Assembly: GCF_019175385.1 (NCBI RefSeq)
Contig: NC_083342.1
Location: forward strand, 122,698,376 to 122,762,375
Direction of reading: 5' to 3'
Origin: Lycium barbarum
Taxonomy: Eukaryota; Streptophyta; Magnoliopsida; Solanales; Solanaceae
Length of the DNA: 64,000 nt
The notes beneath the pieces were generated by a model. It saw only the letters and a program-made list of their open reading frames with translations, was not told the origin of the DNA and did not search any database. The translations under genes and the position numbers were made by a program. This document shows, one piece after another, positions 55,235 to 64,000 of the stretch; positions within the stretch are counted from its first letter, which is position 1; each line of letters opens with the position of its first letter.

Positions 55235-55512
55235 TTACAAACTTGTTTCTGATGTTCTATACTAGCTGTAAGTCTTTCTATATCTTCTCTTATACCGTGT
55301 AATTCCCAAGTTATAGCAGAGATTGTTTCTTCGTTAATCTGACTTTGTAAAAGTCTATTTTGTATTAGTGATGATAATATTTCAGAATTTATTATTTCTA
55401 AATATGCACTTAGGGCTTTTTCTACTTGTTGATTTTCTCGTCTTTTCTTTATATCTCTATATAAATACCAATGATTAATTTGTATTTGTCTGACAAAGGG
55501 TAGTGTTCTCAT
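55213..55512 (-). CDS. U8 ORF1, 99 aa
   Basis: Protein identical to U6 and U7 ORF1. Confidence 0.72.
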   Translation of the reverse strand: MRTLPFVRQIQINHWYLYRDIKKRRENQQVEKALSAYLEIINSEILSSLIQNRLLQSQINEETISAITWELHGIREDIERLTASIEHQKQVCKIKIPLG

Positions 55513-55582
55513 ACAATCAATATGGTCTAAATCGCTTTTGGTTTTTTAAAGTTTTTCTAGATTTTATATATCGTAGTAATTT

Positions 55583-55829
55583 ATACCAAAAGGGGATAGG
55601 GGGTTATATTTTTTGTTTCAATAGATATATAAGTCCTAAATATATAAGTTTTAATTTTTGTAGAAAGAAAGATAGAAATATGGTATTGTGGTTTTTAGCT
55701 TATATGTTAAACAATCCTACTCGGTACTTCCTCACTCCTTGAATCTTCTTATCATGTAGGTGTTTTTCTTATTTTCTGCCTATTCTCCCAATTTTTATAT
55801 TTTTATATTTTTCGTTTTTTCATTTTTTC

Positions 55830-55877
<48 letters not shown>

Positions 55878-56090
55878 AAGTCTGTTTAGTTATGAATCTT
55901 TATTACACTGTTCATCTCTTTCTCTTAATCTTGGTTCTTAATATCCGTCTTCTTTAACCACACCCCGGTTACCATGGCCAACATCGTCCTTTTATCATTT
56001 GGACATTAAAACGGCCTTTCAAACACCTAGGAATTTACAGGTTAATCCATCGAGTTCATTAAGAAATTAAGAGAATAACCATATACTAAG
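55583..56090 (-). repeat. Leader block R, copy after PBS (U8)
   Basis: 508 bp, full, same boundaries as in U6 and U7. Confidence 0.88.
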
Positions 56091-56121
56091 AAAATACAGA
56101 TTTAGGTCCAAAAATCTTCTC

Positions 56122-56133
56122 GCTCTGATACCA
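56122..56133 (-). promoter_or_regulatory. tRNA-iMet primer-binding site, U8
   Basis: Exact match, between the two R copies. 9657 bp from 46465. Confidence 0.92.
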
Positions 56134-56374
56134 AAAGGGGATAGGGGGTTATATTTTTTGTTTCAATAGATATATAAGTCCTAAATATATAAGTTTTAAT
56201 TTTTGTAGAAAGAAAGATAGAAATATGGTATTGTGGTTTTTAGCTTATATGTTAAACAATCCTACTCGGTACTTCCTCACTCCTTGAATCTTCTTATCAT
56301 GTAGGTGTTTTTCTTATTTTCTGCCTATTCTCCCAATTTTTATATTTTTATATTTTTCGTTTTTTCATTTTTTC

Positions 56375-56418
<44 letters not shown>

Positions 56419-56631
56419 AAGTCTGTTTAGTTATGAATCTTTATTACACTGTTCATCTCTTTCTCTTAATCTTGGTTCTTAATATCCGTCTTCTTTAACC
56501 ACACCCCGGTTACCATGGCCAACATCGTCCTTTTATCATTTGGACATTAAAACGGCCTTTCAAACACCTAGGAATTTACAGGTTAATCCATCGAGTTCAT
56601 TAAGAAATTAAGAGAATAACCATATACTAAG
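56128..56631 (-). repeat. Leader block R, copy before PBS (U9 end)
   Basis: 504 bp, clean copy without the contig-end indels. Confidence 0.88.
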
Positions 56632-57617
56632 AGTAATAGATTCATAACAACAGGTAAGTAATTACTCAAACATAATATTTTAATTCAACATAATATTGAA
56701 CATAAAATAATTTACATAGTAGGGAGATTAGTACAGAAAACATAGATAAAAACTTACATGTCTGAAGATGGAGAGAGGTTTCCCTTTCGGGGAACCCGAA
56801 AAACTACTTCACACTAAAAGAAAATTACTGGAAAGATTAAAACTATTTTACAGGGAAGTTATATTACAAAGGATTTTATTGGGAAAAGGAGTTGGGGCAT
56901 TTTTGGAAGGGAAGAGGAATATGGAGTGGTTGGTGAGAGAATTTTTTGTTGAAGGCTTTTTTGGTGATTGTGTCTTGCTTCTTGATCGATGTTAATTTTC
57001 TGATGCCCTCCTTCTCTGCAAAACACTGCTATTTATAGGGGTCTGACGGACTTCAAATGCGGACTTCAAATTTGTGAAGAATCTTTTGAGTTCAGCCGGG
57101 TACTCTTAGGGCCCCATCGTCACATGAAACTTTTCAAAAGATACTTTATAATTTTGTCCGTTTGCTGAGCTGTCCCATTTCTAGATAAAACTACTACTTT
57201 ATTACAGCTACTTTAATAAAATCTGGTCTTCTTTTTTCTGAACTGTCAACATTATTGCTCCAACGTGTCTTGAAAAATTACAAAGTCCAAAGTCAAAAGT
57301 CTTCTACCTCTATTATTGAGCTTGTCTCATCTCATTTTTCTAAAAGATGACTAATGTCCTTGTCTCTCTCTTTTCCATACCTTTGTCTTTAATTATTGAT
57401 GCTTTTGTCATTTTTTTAATGTCCTTGTTTCTCTTTTCTATGTCTTTGTCCTCATGATCCACCGAACTAAATCTTCCAAGTCATGACTTTCTTTCTACTT
57501 CACTTTGTCTTTTCCTTTCATGACTTTTTCTCTACTTCACCTTTGTCTTTTTCTTTCATCTTTTCCTGAACCATGTCTTTTCAAATCTCTTTTTTTTTTT
57601 TTTTTTTTTTAACTGAT
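56632..57617 (-). promoter_or_regulatory. U9 intergenic region: promoter and leader start
   Basis: TATA box at 57030-57037. Layout as in U7, with no private change noticed. Confidence 0.75.
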
Positions 57618-58856
57618 CTAAGTGTCTAAATTGTGTAGGGCAATTGAGTCAAAACTCATGCCTGAATCTACATCATTTGGATCTTGCGAGTCTTGAAAAT
57701 TAATATCTTCTCCTTCAAAATCTGAATGGACTGGTGACATCGCTTGTCTTGGAGATAATTCTGGACTAGGATCTTTGACTATATATTTATCTTTTTCTTT
57801 TGTCTGAAAAAATCTTTCTAGTGTCTCTTTTACTATATTTTCTATTTTTTCATTTTTCTTCTTTTTTGCAAGTGTGCTTTTCCTTGTAGAAGCCGCTCCC
57901 TGCATAAGTGTCTTTGGTAGTCTCCGTCTGGTTTGGAGAGATGAACATCCCTCGTCTTCACTTTTTGGCAAAGTGACAGCCATTAACGGATTTGATAAGT
58001 CTTTACCGGCTACCGTTTGAACCGGACTAGCTGTATCTTTACCCGATACAGTGGGTCTAATTGCATTCATTGGGGAATGCACACCCGTCTCATCCATTTT
58101 TTTCTGAGATGGAGAACTCTGAGACTGCATCAATTCGAATTTTAATGCTTGTAGTCTTTGTTCTAATGTCTTCACCTGATCCAAGAGTTGCATTTTTTCT
58201 TGAACCAATGTCTCTTTTTGCTGGTTTAGTCTTTTGACTACATCAGTCATGGTAGAACAATGGTCGCAAAAGATTATTTTGTCTGTGTCTTTTTGTACAT
58301 TGTACTGGGGAATTTTGTCTGGGTTTTGTCTGAGAGCTGGAGAAATATAATAATTTGGACCCAATGTGCCTCTAGCATAATCTAATGCTTCAGTAAAATT
58401 ATTAAATCCCTTAAAAAGAGGTTTTCTTATGTCTTTAATAGAGTCTACAACTTCTATCCAAGTCTGAAAAATACCATTAGTTTTACCGTGAACTACAACA
58501 TAAAATTTAAATTTTTTGTCTAAATTTCGGTCTGTAAAATATTGACAAAGTGCATTTATAGTGGCTACAAAATGTTTAGCTCCGTCTTTTTTATTACGCG
58601 AAATCCATAAATTATCCACTAAGCATCTTTGTTGTCTATCTATTACATATTCTGGTAATACTTTAAAAGTCCAATTTGATGGCTGATAGACTACTAAATT
58701 ATTGGCTCCGAATTGTATTCTTTCTTCCATAGCATTTCTTTCTAATAAAGATGTAGGTCTAAAATGAAGGTTACCTAATACTGTCTGTCTGTATGTGTCT
58801 TGGGTTGAGGCTATGCCTTTCCCCTTGTCTGCTGTCTGAGAACTGGAAGGTCTCAT
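57618..58856 (-). CDS. U9 transactivator/viroplasmin (ORF5)
   Basis: Intact 412-aa TAV, same protein as U7 and U8. Confidence 0.9.
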   Translation of the reverse strand: MRPSSSQTADKGKGIASTQDTYRQTVLGNLHFRPTSLLERNAMEERIQFGANNLVVYQPSNWTFKVLPEYVIDRQQRCLVDNLWISRNKKDGAKHFVATINALCQYFTDRNLDKKFKFYVVVHGKTNGIFQTWIEVVDSIKDIRKPLFKGFNNFTEALDYARGTLGPNYYISPALRQNPDKIPQYNVQKDTDKIIFCDHCSTMTDVVKRLNQQKETLVQEKMQLLDQVKTLEQRLQALKFELMQSQSSPSQKKMDETGVHSPMNAIRPTVSGKDTASPVQTVAGKDLSNPLMAVTLPKSEDEGCSSLQTRRRLPKTLMQGAASTRKSTLAKKKKNEKIENIVKETLERFFQTKEKDKYIVKDPSPELSPRQAMSPVHSDFEGEDINFQDSQDPNDVDSGMSFDSIALHNLDT

Positions 58857-58874
58857 GCTGTCCAAATAAAAAAT

Positions 58875-61800
58875 TTAGTTAGCAGTAATATTTAATCTAC
58901 TTAATTGATCTGCTAAATTATTATCTTTTCCTTTTATATGTTCAAATTTTAAATTATAAATTGAAATGGTATCTAAAAAATTTAGCCATCGTCTTCTACT
59001 ACTATTTTTATCATTTATCTTTTGATAGAATTTAACTATAGCTTCACAGTATGTTCTAACTAGTATTTCTGGTTTATTTAAAATATATAGTCTGAAACTA
59101 TTTAATCCATATATTACGGCTAAGATTTCTGCATCTATACTACTCATATTTCCTTTTTCTTTATACTTACCACTTTGATAAGCACATATCTTTTCTTCAT
59201 TTTTATTACTATACTTACTAGGTTTTGCTTTTAATACTGCTCCCCATCCTTCAAAACTACCGTCTGTTTCTATAATTAAATAGTCTGTTTCTAGTGGCAT
59301 ATTTAAATCTGGAATGTTTTTTATTTTTTCTTTTATTTTTTGTACTAATTTAATGTCTTCAGTATTAAAGTGTTTTTGACCATTTGATCCAGTCTTTGAA
59401 TATAATGGTCCTGCTATTTTTCCTAAATCTTTTATAAAATTTCTAGCATAATTGACTATTCCTAAAAATTTTTGTAATTCTTTAACATTGTCTAACTTGT
59501 CTGGCATTTCTAAAGCTTTTTTGGCTATATGAGGTTGTAATTTTATCTTACCTTCTCCTAGTACTACTCCTAAAAAGTTTATATAATTTTTACATAATTC
59601 CATTTTCTTTTTACTAATTATTATCCCATTTTCTACAAATAATCTAAATACCGTTTGTAGGTGTCCTAAATGTTCTTTAATATCTTTACTAAATACTAAT
59701 ATATCATCTACATATACTAATACAAACCTTTTATATTCTCCAAATATACTATCCATTTTTCTTTGAAAAATTGGTGGAGCTGTCTTTAATCCAAATGGCA
59801 TTACTAACCATTCGAAATGTCCTTCAGGACAGGTGAATGCAGTCCATTCTATACTATCTTCATGCATTCGTACCTGCCAATATCCTGATTTACAATCAAA
59901 TTTGCTAAATATTTTCTTTCCTTGTATTCTATTTATTAGTTCTGTTTTGTCTGGTAACTTATATCCATCTGTTCTAGTGTTATCATTAAGTCTTTTATAA
60001 TTTATTACCATTCTTGCTTTTCCTCTTACTATTTCACTATGATTTCTTACCATAAATGCTGCTGATCTATGTTTAGAAGTAGATCTCCGTATTACTCCTA
60101 AGTCCAATAGTTCTTTTATTTGTACTTTAAAATCTTCTACATCTTGATTTGTTGCTTCAATAGATGCTGTTTTAATTATATAGTCTGGATTTATTATATC
60201 TAATTTACATACAATCCTGTTATTTTTCCAGTGTTTTAATGGTTTTTCTCCAATAATTTCTATTTCATCTAGAATTTTTATTATATTATCTAGGTCCTTT
60301 TGATTTTTTATTATTCCTATTTTTTCTATTCCTGTTTTAAAATTATATAACTCTGTCTCTATATCTATTAAAGTATAATCTTTTTCTAGCAACTCCTCTT
60401 CTTCTAGAATTTCTTTTTCTTCTAAAGTTAAATTTTTTATTTCTTGTTTTTCTTTACAACATGTATTCTTTTCTTCACATTCTTTACAACAACTATCTTT
60501 TTTCTTTTGCAGGTCTGTGGTAGGGATCTTTTTATGACGAATCCTTGTTTCAGTCTTAAGAACTTGTACTGGTGTATGAGTAATATTTTTTAAGAAAATT
60601 ACTCCATCTCTTGTAATCATACAGCTACCATTATTATGTAACATGAAGTCTAATCCTATGACAAAGTCTACATTTATATTAAGGTCTCTTACCCATATCT
60701 TATCCATTTTATAACTTGGTTTGTAAAACTCTGAACATGTATTTATAAAGCTAATGTAGGCTTTATGAACATAATGTCTATATATATTATGGGTTCCATC
60801 CATTTGCATGGCCGCAACTGGTTTTTCTAGAATTTTTATTAAATTAGGTGGAACTATTCTTTTATTTATTATGCACTTTGTGCACCCTGAATCTACTAAT
60901 GCTAACGTTTCTATCTCATAATCATCTATTTTAATTCTTGCAAGTATTTTTATTGTTCCTAATTTTTTATCTTCATTACATACTAATGCTTCATGGTCTT
61001 CTATGCTCATTAATTCTGCTTGAGATTCTTCTGGTATTATTGTTAATGGTTTCATTATTGGTTGTATATTTGATAATCTTATTTCTTCGTCTTCACTATC
61101 TACTTCTCTTTGTTTTCCTCTTTCTAGGTTACATAATCTGGTTTCTAGTTCATTTATTCTTGTTTCTAATGTTATTATTCTTAGACTAATAGTAGGGTCT
61201 TCAATTTTCTTATGAGTTGTTTCTTTATTTATTTTTGTTTTAAATTCTTTTTCTATACACATTGTACATCCTTCTATGTAACAATTTTTACATTTAACTC
61301 TTTTGTCTCTACTAGGATACCATTTACAAAAGAAACATGCATTACTATCCAATCCTTTATTTCGTTCAAACTCATGGTTACACTCTTCGGCTATATTTGC
61401 TAAATTATCCATTGCTTCTAAGTCTAGATTTTCTAATCCTATTTCATTAATTAATTCGTCTGCTTCTGAATCTGATGAGTCTGTTTTGATTTTTTCTTCA
61501 GTGTCTACACTTACTATAGAATATATGCTTTCTGTATCTGACATATATTCGTCTACATTTATTAATGTTTCTTGAAAATCTTCAATTAGCTGGGAATTTC
61601 TTGTCTTATTATTTATTCTTTTTGGACATGTATTTGCTAAGTGTTCTACACTTCCACAAGTGAAGCATTCTAATTTATTTCTATAATTTCTTTCTGTTCG
61701 ATATTTTCTTACATGCCTATTTCTATCTAAATAAGGTTTTCTAGCTGATGATTTTCTAAGATAATATTTCTTTCTATTATATTGAGGATAATTTCTATTA

Positions 61801-63971
61801 TACTGCGTTCGGTATTTTTTATGCTTTTTCTTTTTATAATTGTCTTTATCATAACTTTGTGTAGTGTAAACTACGCTTTTACAAAAGTTCATTTCATTTT
61901 CTTTTAACTGTTTTTGTATTTGTATATGAGTACATTTTTCTTGTAGTATATCCATTATATGTTGTATTCTATGTCCTATGGACCACGTTAAATTAGGATT
62001 CTGCATTACTCCGTCTCTTTTATTCCATCTATCTTCTATTTCTCTTCCTAAGGCTCCTGGTAGTTTATTAAATAATTTTTTACCTAATTCTTGATCAAAT
62101 GCATTTCCACTAATAGTACAGTAGTAAAAATAATCATTTAAAAATTTCTTAATATGAAACCAACTACTTATGCTTAGTTGTTCTAATTTTATTACTGCAT
62201 TTCTTTGTAGTACTAATAATCCACTATTTGGATCTTCCCCTGTAATTAAAGTATGTATTTTATTAGTAAAATTATATGGGTTTGCTCCCATGGATACTAG
62301 GTGTTGAAATTCCATTGGAAAATTTTCTTTATAAGCTTCCCATAAAGCTTTGGCTGATTCTCCTAAAAATGTTTCTAAATATTTATACATTGTTTCTGCG
62401 TCTGTTTCACTATATGTTTTTATATAGTCTGCTACTACTATTCCTTTCCAAAGATCTATCACTGAATTCCATCTTTGCGGGTCATGTGCTGCTATATTTA
62501 ATATTTTACCTTTATTACCTCCTTCTTGAAGAATAATGGGTTCTTCTATAGGCATTCTTTTTCCTGATGGTTTGACATTATTTAAAGGTTCTCCTCCTGT
62601 TCTAAAAACTCTTCTTCTAGGTACATTTCCTGTGCTAGTATCTATAGTATATTGTTCTCCTGTTGTTCTTTGAAATGGACTAGAACTAGATGCACTAGAT
62701 TCCATTAATTCTTTTTGGCTTATTATAGAGTCTATTTCTAGTTCGTCACCACTGTTTTGCATGTCTTCTAATATTTTATCAAAATCGTCTGATTTTCTTT
62801 GGTTTATCTGTTCTACTCTATATCCCCAATTATCAGTTCGGGCTTCACATAATTTAAAGTGACTTATGGTTTCTTCTATTGTTAATTCTCCTAACTTACA
62901 TCCTTTACATTTAAAAAGCATATTTTTGTTTTCTTTTTGAAGTCTTTTTGCTTTTTCTATAGCTTCGTCTACCGCAAACTCGTCTTGTATTAATTCTATA
63001 TTCATAAAAGTTGTGTCTGTAATTTCATTTTCGTCTAGAGTACTTTCTTCTTCTATGTCGTTTTGTGGCATATAATTATAATTAGTAAAACGTACAGATG
63101 TCTCTCCCTTAGAATTAGTGTACATTAGGTGAGATTCTGGCTGTAAAATCTTTTTTGTATTAAAATCCTCTAGATTCCATTCCATCCCTGCATATTCTTC
63201 AGGGTTTATTTTTATAGGCTTTATTAGTCTTATTCCTTTATTTCCCATTATTTCTACTACATCTTCTACCTTAATTTTAAATTTTGTATTACTATTATTA
63301 GTCATTTTTCCTAGAAATCCTATGCATATTAATAAATTATTACCGTCACACATCTCTTCATATCCCTTGGTCTGTATTCCTATTTTTATGTGCTTTCCAA
63401 ATTCTGCTAAATTCATTATAAAATCTGGGCTAATATAAAATATTCCTCCATTATTTGTCATGTCTACTTCCGTTAGTCCTATTATTGATTTTTTCATGTC
63501 TGACCATCTATCGTCATAAATTACTATTAAAGCTTTGGTTCCTAAGTTTTTTCTAGTTAGTCCTTTTAATCCTACTACTATTAATCCTATATGCATTAAA
63601 CTTCTTCCAGTATTTTTTATTTGTCTTACGGCTACTGGGTCTATTAAATTTATGGTAGTAATTTTAGTTCCTATGGCTGATATTTGTTCTTCTCTATAAT
63701 GTCTATATAATTGAGCTGTACTTGAAAACTGTCTTATATTATATAGAGTTTTTGGATTTAACAGTTTCAATTGGTTTTGTTGGAAAATTTGTATATCTCT
63801 ATCTACGTCTATTACCTCACTTAACTGTTGATTATTTTCTTCTGGAGTTCTTCTATTTAAAATTCTTGATAAGAAATTATTACTTATTCTATTATCTGAA
63901 AAATTTACTCTTTGTCTTTCTTGCCTTTCTGATCCTCCTTCGTTTCTTTGTCTAGTTGAAAGAAGGTCCAT
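58875..63971 (-). CDS. U9 polyprotein ORF4, 1698 aa, uninterrupted (reference)
   Basis: The only copy with one continuous frame: the A-run at 63613-63618 has six bases. Domains: N-terminal region and 30K-type movement domain (about 1-330; internal Met 126); C2HC-like cluster CX2CX12HX3C (355-375); capsid core (about 490-710); basic region; zinc knuckle CFTCGSVEHLANTC (769-782); second Cys/His-rich cluster (864-905), a badnavirus-type feature; coiled coil near 920-950; aspartic protease DSG (Asp 1027); Cys-rich insert CCKEC...CC (1161-1171); RT with FDCKSGYW and YVDD (1420-1423); RNase H Asp 1570, Glu 1615, Tyr 1641 in place of Asp, Asp 1688. It would be processed by its own protease. RNase H is probably inactive. 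There is no integrase domain. Confidence 0.93.
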   Translation of the reverse strand: MDLLSTRQRNEGGSERQERQRVNFSDNRISNNFLSRILNRRTPEENNQQLSEVIDVDRDIQIFQQNQLKLLNPKTLYNIRQFSSTAQLYRHYREEQISAIGTKITTINLIDPVAVRQIKNTGRSLMHIGLIVVGLKGLTRKNLGTKALIVIYDDRWSDMKKSIIGLTEVDMTNNGGIFYISPDFIMNLAEFGKHIKIGIQTKGYEEMCDGNNLLICIGFLGKMTNNSNTKFKIKVEDVVEIMGNKGIRLIKPIKINPEEYAGMEWNLEDFNTKKILQPESHLMYTNSKGETSVRFTNYNYMPQNDIEEESTLDENEITDTTFMNIELIQDEFAVDEAIEKAKRLQKENKNMLFKCKGCKLGELTIEETISHFKLCEARTDNWGYRVEQINQRKSDDFDKILEDMQNSGDELEIDSIISQKELMESSASSSSPFQRTTGEQYTIDTSTGNVPRRRVFRTGGEPLNNVKPSGKRMPIEEPIILQEGGNKGKILNIAAHDPQRWNSVIDLWKGIVVADYIKTYSETDAETMYKYLETFLGESAKALWEAYKENFPMEFQHLVSMGANPYNFTNKIHTLITGEDPNSGLLVLQRNAVIKLEQLSISSWFHIKKFLNDYFYYCTISGNAFDQELGKKLFNKLPGALGREIEDRWNKRDGVMQNPNLTWSIGHRIQHIMDILQEKCTHIQIQKQLKENEMNFCKSVVYTTQSYDKDNYKKKKHKKYRTQYNRNYPQYNRKKYYLRKSSARKPYLDRNRHVRKYRTERNYRNKLECFTCGSVEHLANTCPKRINNKTRNSQLIEDFQETLINVDEYMSDTESIYSIVSVDTEEKIKTDSSDSEADELINEIGLENLDLEAMDNLANIAEECNHEFERNKGLDSNACFFCKWYPSRDKRVKCKNCYIEGCTMCIEKEFKTKINKETTHKKIEDPTISLRIITLETRINELETRLCNLERGKQREVDSEDEEIRLSNIQPIMKPLTIIPEESQAELMSIEDHEALVCNEDKKLGTIKILARIKIDDYEIETLALVDSGCTKCIINKRIVPPNLIKILEKPVAAMQMDGTHNIYRHYVHKAYISFINTCSEFYKPSYKMDKIWVRDLNINVDFVIGLDFMLHNNGSCMITRDGVIFLKNITHTPVQVLKTETRIRHKKIPTTDLQKKKDSCCKECEEKNTCCKEKQEIKNLTLEEKEILEEEELLEKDYTLIDIETELYNFKTGIEKIGIIKNQKDLDNIIKILDEIEIIGEKPLKHWKNNRIVCKLDIINPDYIIKTASIEATNQDVEDFKVQIKELLDLGVIRRSTSKHRSAAFMVRNHSEIVRGKARMVINYKRLNDNTRTDGYKLPDKTELINRIQGKKIFSKFDCKSGYWQVRMHEDSIEWTAFTCPEGHFEWLVMPFGLKTAPPIFQRKMDSIFGEYKRFVLVYVDDILVFSKDIKEHLGHLQTVFRLFVENGIIISKKKMELCKNYINFLGVVLGEGKIKLQPHIAKKALEMPDKLDNVKELQKFLGIVNYARNFIKDLGKIAGPLYSKTGSNGQKHFNTEDIKLVQKIKEKIKNIPDLNMPLETDYLIIETDGSFEGWGAVLKAKPSKYSNKNEEKICAYQSGKYKEKGNMSSIDAEILAVIYGLNSFRLYILNKPEILVRTYCEAIVKFYQKINDKNSSRRRWLNFLDTISIYNLKFEHIKGKDNNLADQLSRLNITAN

Positions 63972-64000
63972 TTTTGTGGTTTTCTAAGTACTTTAACTTT
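63905..64000 (-). CDS. U9 ORF3, C-terminal end only (window edge)
   Basis: The last 30 or so codons (basic tail) of ORF3 overlapping the ORF4 start, cut by the end of the window. Confidence 0.75.
   Translation of the reverse strand, partial: KVKVLRKPQKWTFFQLDKETKEDQKGKKDKE

Larger units (their letters stand above)
25093..64000 (-). mobile_element. Head-to-tail EPRV array U6-U9
   Basis: Four minus-sense units with equal spacing: TAV to TAV is 9656 bp (U6-U7) and 9657 bp (U8-U9). The U7-U8 distance of 11680 is inflated by the gap artefact. Each boundary is R-PBS-R. The unit without the duplicated R would be about 9.1 kb, at the large end for Caulimoviridae. No integrase, LTR or target-site duplication is visible, as expected for EPRVs that enter by host end-joining or recombination. 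Confidence 0.9.

Noticed and set aside
1..64000. tRNA, rRNA, CRISPR or host protein genes
   Set aside because: None found by eye. The tRNA-Met similarity is limited to the 12-base primer-binding sites.

Overview
This window is plant nuclear DNA made entirely of endogenous pararetrovirus (EPRV, family Caulimoviridae). I see no host gene. The DNA is AT-rich. All recognisable coding sequence belongs to one viral lineage: a 30K-type movement domain, a capsid with a zinc knuckle, an aspartic protease, reverse transcriptase (YVDD) and RNase H in a polyprotein, followed by a viroplasmin/transactivator (TAV). There is no integrase and no true LTR. A 12-base match to the 3' end of plant initiator tRNA-Met (the primer-binding site, PBS) recurs with each copy. 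The gene order is badnavirus/tungrovirus-like at the 5' end with a TAV added at the 3' end. A solendovirus-like (Solanaceae) EPRV is my best guess, but neither genus nor host can be fixed from sequence alone.

Viral sense order: promoter and TATA box, long leader with a poly(A) tract, PBS, ORF1 (99 aa), ORF2 (190 codons, no AUG), ORF3 (138 aa), ORF4 polyprotein (1698 aa when uninterrupted), ORF5 TAV (412 aa). ORF1-4 overlap. From the ORF1 start to an internal polyprotein Met, about 1.57 kb of sense strand holds only four AUGs in any frame. This predicts expression by leaky scanning from one pregenomic RNA. The TAV would be reached by re-initiation 18 nt after the polyprotein stop.

Layout. U1 (1-2152, +): internal polyprotein fragment. 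U2 and U3 (2148-13324, -): one nearly full unit lacking leader, ORF1 and ORF2, plus the 3' part of its upstream neighbour. U4 and U5 (13342-25092, +): a near-exact mirror image of U3 and U2, so 2148-24493 is a palindrome of about 22.3 kb with a 17-bp spacer. U6 to U9 (25093-64000, -): head-to-tail units of about 9.65 kb with ORF1-ORF5; the window ends inside U9. A 504-508 bp leader block (R) is duplicated on both sides of the PBS in these units. A 500-N gap (45610-46109) lies between U7 and U8. The extra spacing there is almost exactly the N-run plus an unmerged contig overlap of about 1.53 kb.

Copies are nearly identical but carry telling lesions. A 7-A run splits ORF4 in five of six copies. 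Both palindrome arms share a second frameshift and a TGA. U7-U9 share loss of a catalytic RNase H Asp. The locus therefore looks like recent amplification, inversion and gene conversion of a few founder copies. No copy seen whole is free of a lesion.
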